This document shows, piece by piece, positions 47,001 through 58,445 of a DNA stretch of 64,000 nucleotides. The notes under the pieces were generated by a model that did not search any database, was not told the origin of the DNA, and saw only the letters and a program-made list of their open reading frames with translations. How positions within the stretch are numbered: the first letter of the stretch is position 1; each line of letters starts with the position of its first letter. The DNA is taken from the NCBI RefSeq assembly GCF_963082655.1, contig NC_081553.1, positions 211,826,117 through 211,890,116 of the forward strand, in the 5' to 3' direction. The stretch is from Stomoxys calcitrans (Eukaryota; Arthropoda; Insecta; Diptera; Muscidae). Both the position numbers and the translations under genes were made by a program.

Positions 47001-48190
47001 ATTTTAAGATACATACATATATGTGTATGCAATTTTTTGTAATAATAGGTTTAAAAAACATTTAATTTAATTACATATGTATTTGAAAATCAAGCTGGCG
47101 GTTTAGATTATGTTGCAGAAAGTCTTAGTTCAATATGAGAAATACATATTACGTTAAAAACTGTATATGTGTGGTAGTATAAGAGGTTTTATGTACACAC
47201 TTTGTCCCCACATAGAATGTACCGTTACCCTTAATACAAGGCAACGCAACCTGCATAAATTTTATTCTAAAAAAGAAAGTGCCAATCCAACAAGTGAATG
47301 AGAACCAAAACAGAAAGGCACCGCTTTTTTAAATTTTTACTGTGAGCATTATGATTTTAAAATTTTCCTTCACGACCTAATTTTATTTAATTTATTAATT
47401 AAAATTGCATCCTAAGCGATGTATGTTTGACGTTTTTTCTAGGAATATTATTTTAAAAAAATTTTATTTTGTTTTATAGTTTAACATGATTTTGTCTTTA
47501 TTTATTTAATTAATTGTTAATATTTTGTGCCAAGCGTTTTTATTTGTATTGTCCATGGTGATATGTATTCATATACACTTTTACCACATAATCTAGACCA
47601 TAAGCTTGATTTTTATCAGGAAAGCGAGAAAAAAAATCTTCGAATATACAAGTCGCTTGCAGAAATAAGTATTTAAATCAACTCGCATAATGTCACATTG
47701 GAAAACCTTTTCGCCACAAAAATGTTTTTTTGTTAAGATATTACATCACTATAAAATAAGGCAATTTTCAATGCTTTCGAATATTAATGGTATAATTTGT
47801 TACATTCTTTGGGTTGCCATCATACTAAAACACTGTTTCCAAGATGCAGAAAATGTTTAGTATTACCCGCGATTTTAGAAAACTGTTTAACAACTTTCCT
47901 CTTATTCGTGTACACTCCACTATTATACTGATATGACAAAATTATTTTATTCCGCTTTAAAGTACTGGATGCTAAGTATACATACTAAACGAAGTGGAGC
48001 GTAATTATAATATTAGAAATCGTAAAATAAATTCATAAAAATCAAGAAAAATTTGATTTCTATTAATTATTTATATGGATAAAAATGTGAACACTTATAG
48101 CACAGTAGAACAGAAGTTTTGCTATGAGATAAGTAGATCCGAACGTTTTTGCGTGTTTAGGCCAACATTTTTAAGGGACATTTATATATA
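47001..48190. other. 3' UTR and spacer
   Basis: AT-rich sequence after gene 3. No gene is recognised, and there are several AATAAA-like sites (for example near 48020). Confidence 0.45.
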
Positions 48191-49475
48191 ACCAGGGATC
48201 ACCAATATATTACGATATATAAAAATTAAATTGTTGCGCTTTGTTTGTCTGTTCCGTATAGACTCAAAAACGGCTGAACCAATTTTCATGAAATTTTGGC
48301 ACATGGTAGAGTTTGAGCTTCCGGTGGGGGGCGGACCCTCCCCCTGGGAGCGATGGGAGAATGGATTGAGGATGGGAGTAACTCATACCATCGCGGTATA
48401 ATCGAAGCGACGATAGAAAACCTGGAAGGAAGGAAAGAGGTTTCCGATCGGATACCTGAGATGAAGCTTGAAGTCGAGTGCGAGGCACTGCTACCATCGG
48501 CACAGTCTTAGATTGACGGAACCCTAGTATTGCCATCTGGAAGATCATGTTACACGGATGGATCAAAGCTAGAGGCCAGATTGGGAGAACCCAGGGACTG
48601 AAATCTGTTTAGACTGTCTGACCATAATACGGTCCTGCAGGCGGAGATCCGGGCGATCACGGAATGCGTGAAGTGGTGTGGTGCTAACGCGAGGACGTCG
48701 AGTGTGAACATCTTTACCGACAGTAAAATTTCCATAAGGGCAATAAAAACCAGGACGGTAAAGTCACGAACAGTCATGCAGTGTAAGAAGGATATTAACG
48801 CCTTCTCTGAGGATGGCAAAATCCGTATCGGCTGGGTGCAGAGTAACGGAGTAAGGGGAAATGAAAGGGCAGACGATTTGACGGTGAAGGCTAGAGGACT
48901 GCCGTCTTGGTTAACCCGAAGCCTTTCGGGTCGACGCAGTCCGAGTTAAGGGAGTGGGCGACGATGGCGCATGCTACATTGTGGAACAGCGAAACGGTCG
49001 GTAAGACGGCGAAAATCCTATGAGGGGATCCAGATCGTGAGTAGACGAGGCTATTACAGAAAATAACCAAGAAGGAGGTCAGTAAAGCTATTGGTATCAT
49101 AACGGGACACATAGGACTACGAGCTCACTTATGTAAAATCGGTGCGGCAAGTTTTAGCATGTGTAGGGCATGCGGGGAAGATGATGAAACGTTGGACCAT
49201 TTCCTTTGTCATTGCCCGGCTTTCGCGTCTAACAGATACCGGCACTTAGGTGGAGACACAATAACAGACATCAACCAACTTAGGGGAGTGGTATTGAAAA
49301 CCATTAAGGATTTTGTAAGTAGCACGGAATTCTTAACTTAAAATTTTCTTTTTAGAGGTTACTTTATAGTTTTTAGAGCGCACAGCCAGCCGATTACTGG
49401 CTTAGGTGTATGTCCATAGTGGCATTGGGCGGATTAATATCTGCACTCTCTTTTCAACCTAACCTCTAATCCTAA
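48191..49475 (+). pseudogene. 3' part of a non-LTR retrotransposon with RNase H
   Basis: Broken frames encode an RNase H region: YTDGSKLEARLGEP near 48550, then LQAEIRAITECVKWCG, NIFTDSKISIRAI and VRGNERADDLTVKA. A C-terminal part follows with HIGLRAHLCKIGAASFSMCR and CGEDDETLDHFLCHCPAF (Cys/His motif), ending STEFLT at 49341. The 3' UTR motif ttagaggttactttatag and cctaacctctaatcc tail recur at 63571-63700. Stops in the RNase H region show it is dead. The first 150 bp may be a different repeat (aaaacggctgaaccaatttt). Confidence 0.8.
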
Positions 49476-49659
49476 TGAATATATCCCCGCCTATCCTATG
49501 TAAATGAGTGTAGAAATACAACTTCGCTAAAAATCCACCAAAATCGAAATGGGCCGTCCATCCAACTAAACCCTTAAAATTTAAAGTGATTCCTACCAAA
49601 TTTAGTAGAAAAAGTCCAAAACGGCAACGCTGTCCGCGATATCAGAAGGTATTGCTTGG

Positions 49660-49960
49660 ATAAATGCAAATTTGCAAACTTCTCACATATCAATGAGTGC
49701 TGTCCGATTCAAGTTCTAAGATCAATGATAATGGGTCTCCTTTTTATTGCCGAGCCCGAAAGGCGTGCCGCATGGCGACATCTCTCTGGAGACAAGTTTT
49801 TATATGGCTGTCATACTATTTTTTTCAAATGGCAAAGTACCTCACAAATGTCAGCAGCATTAGGAGGGTATAAATCACCGCTGATAATTTCTCGCCAGGA
49901 TTCGAATCCAGGCGTTCAACGACATTGGCGGACATGCTAAACTCTGCACTACGGTGACTT
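49660..49960 (-). repeat. tRNA-derived SINE directly downstream of the MATH gene
   Basis: On the minus strand it begins gtcaccgtagtgcagagttt (A-box), then gcctggattcgaatcctgg (B-box), then the usual body. A short extra piece near 49800-49830 interrupts it. It lies only 35 bp beyond the stop of the gene at 49996-51270, in the same orientation. It carries AATAAA (reverse strand, 49743-49748) where other copies read TATAAA. Confidence 0.82.
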
Positions 49961-49995
49961 TTTATCCACACTCTACAAATAATTGATCCAACCGT

Positions 49996-51270
49996 TTATA
50001 GATAGAAAAAAATCTTTATTAATAAAGAATCGTCTTTGACAAATGGACTAAGAGCACTATTGGGTATCAAAAATCCAGATTCGTGGTTATCGAATTCTTG
50101 CGATACTAGATCTTTACCACCACCAACACCACGCTGAGCATTCTACAAATGATATGGAAATTGCTCATTAAAAAAGGCAATTGCAAAGTCAATAAAAAGT
50201 TGGTGTCGCTTTACCTGATCAATAACGGACATTTTATATTTCAAATTGCCATTTTGTATTTCTTTAAAAAGTCCCCCAGTATCCAAAATAACACTATTTC
50301 CCGATGACGAAGTGTGAAGCGAGGCGGAAATATCAACAAGCTGCAGGAATAGAAAGTCACGATGCATATGTTGGAAGGAAGCCTTAACCCGTAGTGTTTT
50401 ATCTGCAATTAAAAAGTGTCTTTGTATGGTTTATCACTGAGCGCTTTAAATAAAGCTAAAAAAAACTATCACCTTTTATTGAGAATGTTGGACTAGTTTG
50501 TGTGGAAATGCCCATGGTACCATTTTCCAGTTTTCTTGTAAAATTTTCAATTTTCCAATAATAGGTAAATATCTTTTGATCCTTCTCATTGTGTAGATTA
50601 TTAGGGGCAATTGAAAATTCTTTCGCACGATATGAGTGCTTATTTGTAGGAATTTTTGCTTTTAATTTGTGATTATTGTTATGGCTATTGTCATTATTGC
50701 TGCCAGGTATGGGTTGTAGTAGAACAATTGATTTTGTGGGTACCACCGCTTCAACAACACTGGTGGATTTATTGCATGCCGTCAGACTTGTGGATATGAG
50801 ATTTTTGATTATTTCTAATTCCTTGGCCAATCGACTTTCCACATCTTCTAATTGCTTGACAAATTTATTCTCTAAACTATTAAATGCACTGTGCATTTCC
50901 TTAGAGCCACAAACACCCTTTAAGGCCTTTGTTGTCACCGCTTCAGCACTTGCTCTCACATCACCTGCTGTCACCGTACAAACGGCCTTTTGCACTTCAC
51001 TGGGACTTGAAGAATCTTCACTCTCTTCCATTGGGGTCTGAGTAATGCTTGTCTCGTTAAAAGATTCTGGAAGAGATCGGCAGCATATTAATGATGTCCC
51101 TTAGTAGAAACATTTTGAGAAAATCACGAACCATATTTTGTGCCATTATTTTGATGATTGTGTTCCAAAAACGTTGCTTGATTATTTATTGGTCTGGTCC
51201 AAATTTCCGCAATCAAAAACAACACTATGCTGAATATCGTCAAAATTTTCAAACTGTTTGCAACACTCAT
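49996..51270 (-). CDS. Signal-peptide protein with C-terminal TRAF/MATH domain
   Basis: Coding exons are 51270-51132, 51066-50473, 50402-50215 and 50142-49996 (phases 1, 1, 0; introns 65, 70 and 72 bp), giving 355 residues. Residues 1-28 (MSVANSLKILTIFSIVLFLI, AEIWTRP) form a signal peptide or signal anchor. A Ser/Glu-rich stretch is followed by a predicted coiled coil at about 104-138 (FVKQLEDVESRLAKELEIIK) and an Asn/His-rich linker. A MATH/TRAF-C domain spans about 213-355. It opens YYWKIENFTRKLENG, has ASFQHMHRDFLFLQLV in the middle, and ends SGFLIPNSALSPFVKDDSLL and IKIFFYL. The ending matches the conserved 'FI..s.l..yvkdDtl.Ik' close of MATH domains. TRAF-C domains trimerise above a coiled coil and bind receptor or peptide motifs. 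A secretory N-terminus is unusual. No ring finger or protease domain is seen. The first donor, GTTCGT, is weak, so exon 1 is the least certain. Confidence 0.75.
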
Positions 51271-52326
51271 ATTATTTTCACTTTGATGACTTTGCAGGTT
51301 CAAACGTAACAACAAACAATTGTTGATCAATAAAGATATACATAATAGCTTCCACGCGGTAAGAAAGATTCGCATTTACTAAATCATTTTGTTTGCTCCA
51401 CATGTGGTCCCCGACATGCTATTTACACACCAGCCAACATCATCTATCTACACCTATCTGCTCTGCTCTGCTCATTTAAGATTTATAGTCTAATAAGTCA
51501 AGAAAGTGGCACTGTCGTGTGGTGTTAACGATTAAAAATAGACCAAAAATGTTGTCCTTACTTTAATTAGCTGTCACATTTTGGCTATGAGTTTTTAGTT
51601 TAATATGTCCAAAATAACATTAGACATATATAGTAGCTTATATTTATATCCACATTATAGTAGCCGACGACGACGAGGTTCCATCAGCAAACAAAAACAA
51701 AGAAAAGGTGGCGCCGCAACATTTTTCAATGAGGAAGCCATAATGTGTATATTTTATATGAAATAAAACGATGATGTAGAGTATATGTTTATCATTAGGG
51801 GTCGCGTGCTGTTTTTTTGTGGATAATAACTTATGTGTATTATTTATTGATGACACATTTATTAACATTCAGCAATTCCTTTTATACTTTAAAGGGCACC
51901 TGTTGACCACAGTCACTTCTCTAAGTGCCCACGTACATTTCATAAAGGAATAGGAGCAAATTTCTCACATGGAATGGTTTTATAAAAAAGGGAATGTATT
52001 TAAACTCTTTCGTGTTCTGGAGTTGCTAAACTTGAGCTTAAGAATTCTTGAATTGCTTGTTAAAGTCCAACTTCTTCATAACGAAACGTTTTTCGTCAAA
52101 AAATGCATGATTGGTACCGGATTAAATTAGTGCTATTTGGGATTATCACGAATCACGAAGAAAAATTGCAACCATAAACTCATATCGGAAGATTATTTAT
52201 ATGGAAGCTATATTAGATAATGGACCTTTTAAGATCATGGTTGGCATATCAATTTTAGCACACTAGATGTTTAACCCATCGAAAATTAGGTAGGAACCCG
52301 ATTCATGATCGTTAAATCGCCCGCAT
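51271..52326. other. Upstream region of the MATH gene and repeat debris
   Basis: The MATH gene promoter must lie in the first few hundred bases. Around 52140-52280 are decayed units of the 'tatatggaagctatatt' dispersed repeat. No other gene is seen. Confidence 0.4.
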
Positions 52327-52760
52327 GATTTCAATGTGGTCCAAAGGGGGTAAGTTGTGGATAAATATAGTATAAGTAGAGGCTAAACAGTGCTGGAGAT
52401 ATCAACATAACTTGGGGACGGGTCCTCGACTTCTTATCTGTCAATTCCACATACGAGTATAACTGGCGACCGCGATCCTCGGTTTTAGGCCCTGGTGGAG
52501 GGACTTGTTGGCGATATCGCTAAAGATTTCAATGTGGTCCAAAGGGGGTAAGTAGTGGATAAACATAGTATAAGTAGAGGCTAAACAGTGCTGGAGATAT
52601 CAACATAACTTGGGGAACGGAGCCTCGACTTCTTATCTGCCAATTCCACATACGAGTATAGCTGGCGACCGCAATCCTCTGTTTTAGGCCCTGCTGAAGG
52701 GACATGTTGGCGATGTCGCTAAAGAAGTCTAGCATGGCTGACCGTAATGAATGAATAGGC
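52327..52760 (-). pseudogene. Jockey-type RT fragment duplicated in tandem
   Basis: Two copies of a 198 bp unit (52327-52524 and 52525-52740) are the reverse complement of the RT region around 33400-33600: ggcgatatcgctaaag, cgacttcttatctgtcaatt and cagtgctggagatatcaaca correspond to 33560-33420. The copies are decayed. Confidence 0.7.
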
Positions 52761-53079
52761 CAAAAGCCCCGAGGAGTGTCCTATGGTACGACTAGGACTG
52801 CTTGAGACTTTGGCTAATATATGCGACTGGGGAGGAAAATTACCTCAAGCATCTTATCTACTGGCGTCAAAAGGCATAGCTGTATAATTTGTGAATCCTA
52901 TATTGGCTTCTGCGGCGCGCTCACTATGCCCTCAATATCCACATTAAATTATCTTTTCCTTTTCCCAGATTAATTTCTCCCTTTGCTTGTACCATCAATC
53001 AGTCGGAAGGTTTTTTCTTTGGTAACATTTTCAATATTTCATGTGCAATAGCCTCGTATTACTGAATTTACTACCATGA

Positions 53080-53245
53080 CGTATAAGTTGTTGTGTGTTG
53101 TGCATTGAGGGGTCATCCCATGCCGATGAAAAATTTCATCGAGTCAATCCGGTATGTACAGCCGGCTGCCAGGGGGTTGCGTGTAGATTAACTTGTCTGC
53201 CTATGAAACCGAACACCTGGATTCGATCCTGCCAAAAGCATTACA
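53080..53245 (-). repeat. Retroelement tail joined to a SINE scrap
   Basis: 53085-53175 (gttgttgtgtgttgtgcatt ... caatccggtatgtacagccg) is the reversed 3' tail of a non-LTR element, like 57665-57772. 53180-53240 (ttaacttgtctgcctatgaa ... ctggattcgatcctgcc) is a SINE promoter fragment in + orientation. Confidence 0.55.
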
Positions 53246-53680
53246 TATTTTTTAGTTGTGTGTATTCATCGTTAGTCCATATCGATTAGCATAACCCCTC
53301 ACTTACTCCTCCAATAAAAACCATTAAAAACGAATTAAGATCATTATTTAAGAGAGACAGACGTGTTTTTTTTTTGTTTGCTCTGCATTTTCATTTAATT
53401 TATCAGTGAATTATAAAATTTATCGCGAACTTTTGGAACTATTTTAAAACATTATCTATCTGCATAACGGTGCGAGCAATATCTTTTTTTAAAACACTTG
53501 TTTTTCTGATTAAAAGCAGAAAAGTTACTTGAAGGCACAGGCGATTATTGTAAACAAATCTGCTGTTTTCTAAGTAACACCAACACACACACCCAATTTA
53601 AATAAAGCATTACTCTTCCATAAATAAGATGTCAAATCAACTAGAGAGTGAGAAGCACAACCAAATACTCACTGAAATTA

Positions 53681-54373
53681 ATGAGAACAAACAAAAATAA
53701 GCTACATGAAGAAATCATGGAAAAACTAACGGAATCGGCCAAAAGGGCGAGAGAAGATTTCATGTTTGTCGGAGAATATCCCAAAACACCGAAGTTGCCA
53801 ACACCCGCTTCACTAATATGCATAGAACACATTCAACACATAAAAATAATGCTAAAGGAAAGCGACAAGAGAGTTGTCTCACACATCAACAAGAGAGTTC
53901 ATGAAATTGAGGCTAAGTTTGTAAGCATGCAAGTCCGTCAACAACAAGTTGAAGAAACAATAAAAACTTTGTGTGAAAGAATGTCTGTGGTAGAGATGGA
54001 ATGCAATAAAATAAAAAGCATGAGAGAGGAAATAATTTCATTAAAGTCGCAGATACAGAGGAAGGATAATTCATATTTTACATGCGATCTGCGCGTTAAT
54101 GGCATCCCGTATAATGAATCCGAAAATTTGTGCAAAATATTCGATGATATCTGCAAAGTATTAAATATTTCTACACCTCAGTTTAAAAGTATCTACTGTA
54201 TTCAAGACAAAATTAAAAAGCTAAAGGATACCACAATTATAATACAAATGCTTACATCTTATTTGAAGAATAATGTGCCTAGGGCGTTGATTCAATTTAA
54301 TAGAAACAACAATAGTCCATTACAATATTTGTTTGTTTCTCTTTCGAAACGCGGGAAATGGTCGAAGGAATAG
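53681..54373 (+). CDS. Coiled-coil protein resembling retroelement ORF1 (FP25-like domain)
   Basis: An open frame of 230 residues starts at the ATG at 53681 (MRTNKNKLHEEIMEKL). Residues 60-135 are a long charged coiled coil (VEETIKTLCERMSVVEMECN). The C-terminal third (CDLRVNGIPYNESENLCKIF, then IYCIQDKIKKLKDTTIIIQM and FVSLSKRGKW) resembles the RNA-binding ORF1/FP-like domain found in many insect non-LTR elements. An ATG at 53629 in another frame gives 23 codons (MSNQLESEKHNQILTEINEN) that read like the missing N-terminus, so a one-base frameshift is likely. No reverse transcriptase follows. It could be an ORF1 relic or a captured host gene. Function is unknown. Confidence 0.5.
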   Translation: MRTNKNKLHEEIMEKLTESAKRAREDFMFVGEYPKTPKLPTPASLICIEHIQHIKIMLKESDKRVVSHINKRVHEIEAKFVSMQVRQQQVEETIKTLCERMSVVEMECNKIKSMREEIISLKSQIQRKDNSYFTCDLRVNGIPYNESENLCKIFDDICKVLNISTPQFKSIYCIQDKIKKLKDTTIIIQMLTSYLKNNVPRALIQFNRNNNSPLQYLFVSLSKRGKWSKE

Positions 54374-54719
54374 GAAAGCCAGAGATTGCAACACACACCA
54401 ACCACTATGGGACGCGTTTCGTCTTTGGTTAGAAAACTTTTGAACCATATTAGGTGTGACGGTTTCAACGGCCGTGCGTTGGTATGTTGTATTTGAATCG
54501 TATTAATCCCGAAAATGCCTCTATGATACAATTACCACATTAACCACTCTCGACAACCCTGTTCAGTAGCTTTACTTTTTCCCAATGCATGTGTTTTTGT
54601 GTAATGAGTCTTTTTTCTGCGACCAATACACTACTTCCGTGGTACACATGATTCTGTGCATCTGTTGGAAGTTGTATTGATGGCTTAGAACGCTAGACAA
54701 CGGCATCGGCTCTCGTTAT

Positions 54720-55035
54720 TGCTCCGTAAGCACATGGTTGTTGTTGTTGTAGCAGTTTTTTGTGTTCTATCTTTCGTCTGTTTGATTCTGTTGAGTGTCC
54801 AGATCCAGGAATTCTGCGACTAAGATGGGATGCGTCCAGAAGGATCTGGGTCTATGTCGAGTGGGTCTGGTTGGGCAGTTAAACAGGAGACATATGTCGT
54901 GAGGTTCCTGTTCACAATCGGGACATACATCTTGCACGTCGGCAGTAATCCTTGCACTGTTGGAGCTAAGGCGCCGCATCTGCCGTATCGTAATTGAGCT
55001 AGAAATGCCACCCTTTTTGGTGGTAATGTACGCAT
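54720..55035 (-). pseudogene. Jockey-type element, C-terminal and 3' end
   Basis: Minus-strand frames read AQLRYGRCGALAPTVQG, then VCPDCEQEPHDICLLFNCPT and FWTHPILVAEFLDLDTQQ, the conserved Cys/His-bearing C-terminus of this family. A frameshift separates the two parts. A (TTG)n tail lies at 54732-54750. Confidence 0.75.
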
Positions 55036-55157
55036 TTATTAAAATTAAGCGTTATTTTGTATAAATAAATCTATAACGTGACGCAAAAAGGTAATCAAAG
55101 CAAGTGTTTTTCATGGCAACGAGGTTCATCCTGCCCTTGAGACAGAAACTATTTGCC

Positions 55158-55266
55158 CATTAACATTCCATCTAGGAACAGGGGCAAACTTCTCACATAT
55201 CAATGAATGCTGTCCGATTCAAGTTTTAAGCTCAATGACAAGGGGCATTCTTTTTATAGCCGAGTT
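55158..55266 (-). repeat. 3' fragment of the tRNA-derived SINE
   Basis: cattccatctaggaacaggg, ttctcacatatcaatgaatg and tttttatagccgag match the tail half of other copies. The promoter half is absent. Confidence 0.75.
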
Positions 55267-55603
55267 CCATCGTAGCGAAAACTGAATCAGACTCAGATAT
55301 TTTGCCCATTATGATATCACAGTAGCGACAGACAGAATTGAACCCACGACCCTTGATATGGGTGCATTCGTGACGTTCATTGCATTGTTCCCGAATTGGA
55401 AAAAATTCTTAAACGAACGATAATCTTCGTCGTCGCCTTTTATGCAGTAAATTTTTTTCAGTGAAAATATTTTTCTTTGTGTATTTTCATGTTACCATTC
55501 ATAGTGAATGCTACAAGAAATGTCAACAACAAATAAATAAATACAATACCGAGGAAAACAGAACAACAATTAACTCAAATAACAAAAAATATCCTGCACC
55601 AGG

Positions 55604-57311
55604 ATGAGTTTCAATAAAAACAAAAAATGTCGAACTTGTTTAAAAACGAATGTGAATCTTAAACATCTTAACACCAAACCGAAAGTTTTAAAAGTTGATA
55701 AAACATATGTGGAGCTACTGAAATTCGTAGCCAATATTGAGGTAAGATGGAGCAATGCAATAATAATCCAGACATTCTTATAAGATACATTCAAAATCTA
55801 TCTTGTGCAGGTCGATCCAGGAGATGCAAAAGGCAACAAGTCTAGTCCTCCACAGGGTATATGTTGTACCTGTTGCAAGAAAATAAGAGATTCGTATACA
55901 TTTATTAAACAAGTCCGCAAATGTAATAAACAGTTCTTGAAGGCATCTGGCGAGAATGAACAAATCGACCACTATACATTTTTATCAATAGAAGATGGCA
56001 CAAGTCAGAGTGGAGAGAAGCCCTACATAAAAGAGGAAAATGATAAGCTTGAAGAGCCTAGCGATAAAGCATTGGTAGAACCGCCCAAAGTAGAGGAACA
56101 GGCAGTGCAGGATGGCAACAGTTCAGACTCAAATGATAATTTTAATAATCAATTTCCCGTGGGCGATTTAAGTGACAGTGACAATGACACCCAACAATCA
56201 GAATATAAAGAAACAACTGCCTATCTCGATGTCTCGATTAAATCGGAATTAGAAAATACCAAGGTCAAGGAAGAATTGTAAGTTTTCTTATTAAATTCTA
56301 TTTCAAAATTATTTTTTCTAAAATATTTTCCTTTTAAGCCTTGCCGAGAGTCCTTTGAGGGAACCCGCCTTTGTGGAAGAAAATTTAAATTCTGATAGTG
56401 ATCCAAGTAAAAAGCCTGATGAGTCCTCTTATGATCCCTTAGACAACAATGAGGTGAATGAGGAGGAAGAAAGGCAGACTCCCGAGCCTATTGACGACAA
56501 ACTATTGCCCGTGCGATGTGACGAGTGTGAACGAGTTTTCCCCAATTCAATTCTATTGAATCGTCACAAAAAGGACACCCATATACCGGATGAACTGAAA
56601 ATACAATGTCCCAATTGTCCAGTGAAGTTTAGTCGCCGCTATAACATGTATGCCCATATGAGAACATTCCACAAAGCGGAGACTGTCAGAGAGCATCAAC
56701 TGCAACCTAGGAAACTAGCCAAAACCGATGTTTGTGATCAATGCAATCGAGCTTACAGCGATAAATACAAACTTATGGCCCACATCAAAAATAAGCATGG
56801 GCCAGATAGTAAGCCCAAAAAAGAAAAACAACCACCGAAACGTTATCTGTGTACTCTATGTGGCTTGACCTGTAGCAGTCAATCCAATCTGGATATACAC
56901 TATCGACGGCATACGGGAGAAAAGCCCTTTAAATGTGATTTTTGCGGTAGAGCCTATGCACGGCTATATGATGTTCAAGTTCACCGCCGCATCCACACGG
57001 GGGAGACACCTTTTAAATGCACGATATGCGAAAAAGCCTTTAAAAGATCAAATAAATTGAAAATACACATGCGTACCCATACAAACGAACGCCCCTACAA
57101 ATGCACTCAATGCGAAAAGGCATTCAAACAATCCAAGGATTTGAATATACACAAGCGAACGCATACCGGCGAGAGACCATATAAATGTAATGTTTGCAAT
57201 AGTACTTTTACTCAGAGTAATTCATTGAGACTCCATCAAACAAAAACAAAACATCATGAAGTAATTCAAACACAGGAACCGGAATTTACAGATATAACAA
57301 ATATGGCTTAA
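55604..57311 (+). CDS. ZAD-C2H2 zinc-finger protein 4 (8 fingers)
   Basis: Coding exons are 55604-55741, 55811-56277 and 56339-57311 (phases 0, 2; introns 69 and 61 bp), giving 525 residues. The ZAD has C9/C12 (CRTC) and C64/C67. The linker is acidic, with KSELENTKVKEEL just before intron 2. The eight fingers are arranged as in gene 3 (three, then five joined by TGEKPFKC, TGETPFKC, TNERPYKC and TGERPYKC linkers). Finger helices are nearly the same as in gene 3, so DNA targets may overlap. A likely poly(A) signal is at 57510-57515. Probably a nuclear DNA-binding regulator. No ortholog name is claimed. Confidence 0.92.
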
Positions 57312-57664
57312 GTAGGGCGGCAGTTGCCTTTGGAATGGACGTCATTTGCTTTTTAATGGCTTGATTTAAGTTTCTTAATATGTGGCTACTTTAAAAAGTG
57401 CAAAGAAATATTTACATATTTCTATTTTGAGAAATTTGCAATTATTTGGGATTCGAAAGCACATTATTGTTAGTTGATCTAATTTGGAATAATTCGTATA
57501 GAAAGTATGAATAAAACATATTGTAATTATCCTTTTCGCATGTTAATATTTCATTAAAAAAAAATACAATATGTTAATTTAAATTCAAAGTCATGTTTGA
57601 CTATTTAAATCTGTGATTTGCGAGGAAAATGTATCAGAGGTGAGCACCACGTCTATTTGACCTA
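57312..57664. other. 3' UTR and flank of zinc-finger gene 4
   Basis: AT-rich noncoding sequence with an AATAAA at 57510-57515. Confidence 0.5.
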
Positions 57665-57775
57665 ACTTTCTTGCTGTTGTTGTTGTCGTCGTAGCAGTGT
57701 GTGTTGTACACTGTGGCGGCAGCCATTGCCTATGATGGACTCCATCGGGTCCATCCGGTATGTGCCATGGGATCG
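57665..57775 (-). repeat. 3' tail of a non-LTR retrotransposon (reversed)
   Basis: cttgctgttgttgttgtcgt is a reversed (CAA)n tail. It is followed by ggcggcagccattgcctatg and catcgggtccatccggtatg. The same tail in the other orientation lies at 58359-58445. Confidence 0.65.
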
Positions 57776-57802
57776 ACCTAATTTTATTCGACTATAAAGC
57801 CT

Positions 57803-58055
57803 AGTACTGGGCCGAATTACCGCATACGTGATCGTGTGCGCTTTCGTATCGAATGAAATTTCATCTCGTATTTAATGGATGTTATGCCATTTGTATACAC
57901 ATATTTATGTCAAATAAATAAATATAAATAATCATCGATTTAAACAATCGCATTCCTGAATTTCAAAAATTTCCGTTTAATAAAGAGATAGATAATTCAC
58001 AATAGAAATATTTCGAACGATTTTACTCGTTCACGTTTGCGGTAATTCGGACCCT
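57803..58055. mobile_element. MITE-like element with ccgaattaccgc ends
   Basis: The left end gggccgaattaccgcatacg is mirrored by the right end cacgtttgcggtaattcgga at about 58032-58052. The length is about 250 bp. Fragments of the same left end lie at 17550 and at 17733-17815 (inside a SINE). No coding sequence. The target duplication is unclear. Confidence 0.6.
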
Positions 58056-58358
58056 GGCTTCGAGTTTTCGTCCGAACAACTCATTATAACAAAAATGAGA
58101 CGAAGAAAACGCGTACATATTCCGTAGAACTGCGTTCTATGATAAATTTCCGCATAAATTTCGCTTCAAATAATTGCATATGTATTAAAATACTCACGAA
58201 ATGGACACCCATCAACTCTGCTTCTATGCGCAGTGCAATGAAATTTGTATGAAAATTAAATCTATCCAGAACTTTGTTGTCCTGGATATATGTCGTTTTC
58301 ATGCAAACTTAATTGCACTGCACTAAGTACTAAAATAAAACACAACCTTTGTGCTATC

Positions 58359-58445
58359 CCATGGCAGCCGGTTGTACGTACCGATTGAATCCTTCATCGG
58401 CAACAGCTGCCAACTCGGTGTACAACACACTGCTACAACAACAAC
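58359..58445 (+). repeat. 3' tail of a non-LTR retrotransposon
   Basis: catggcagccggttgtacgt, then ttcatcggcaacagctgcca and a (CAA)n tail. It is the inverted counterpart of 57665-57775. Confidence 0.65.
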
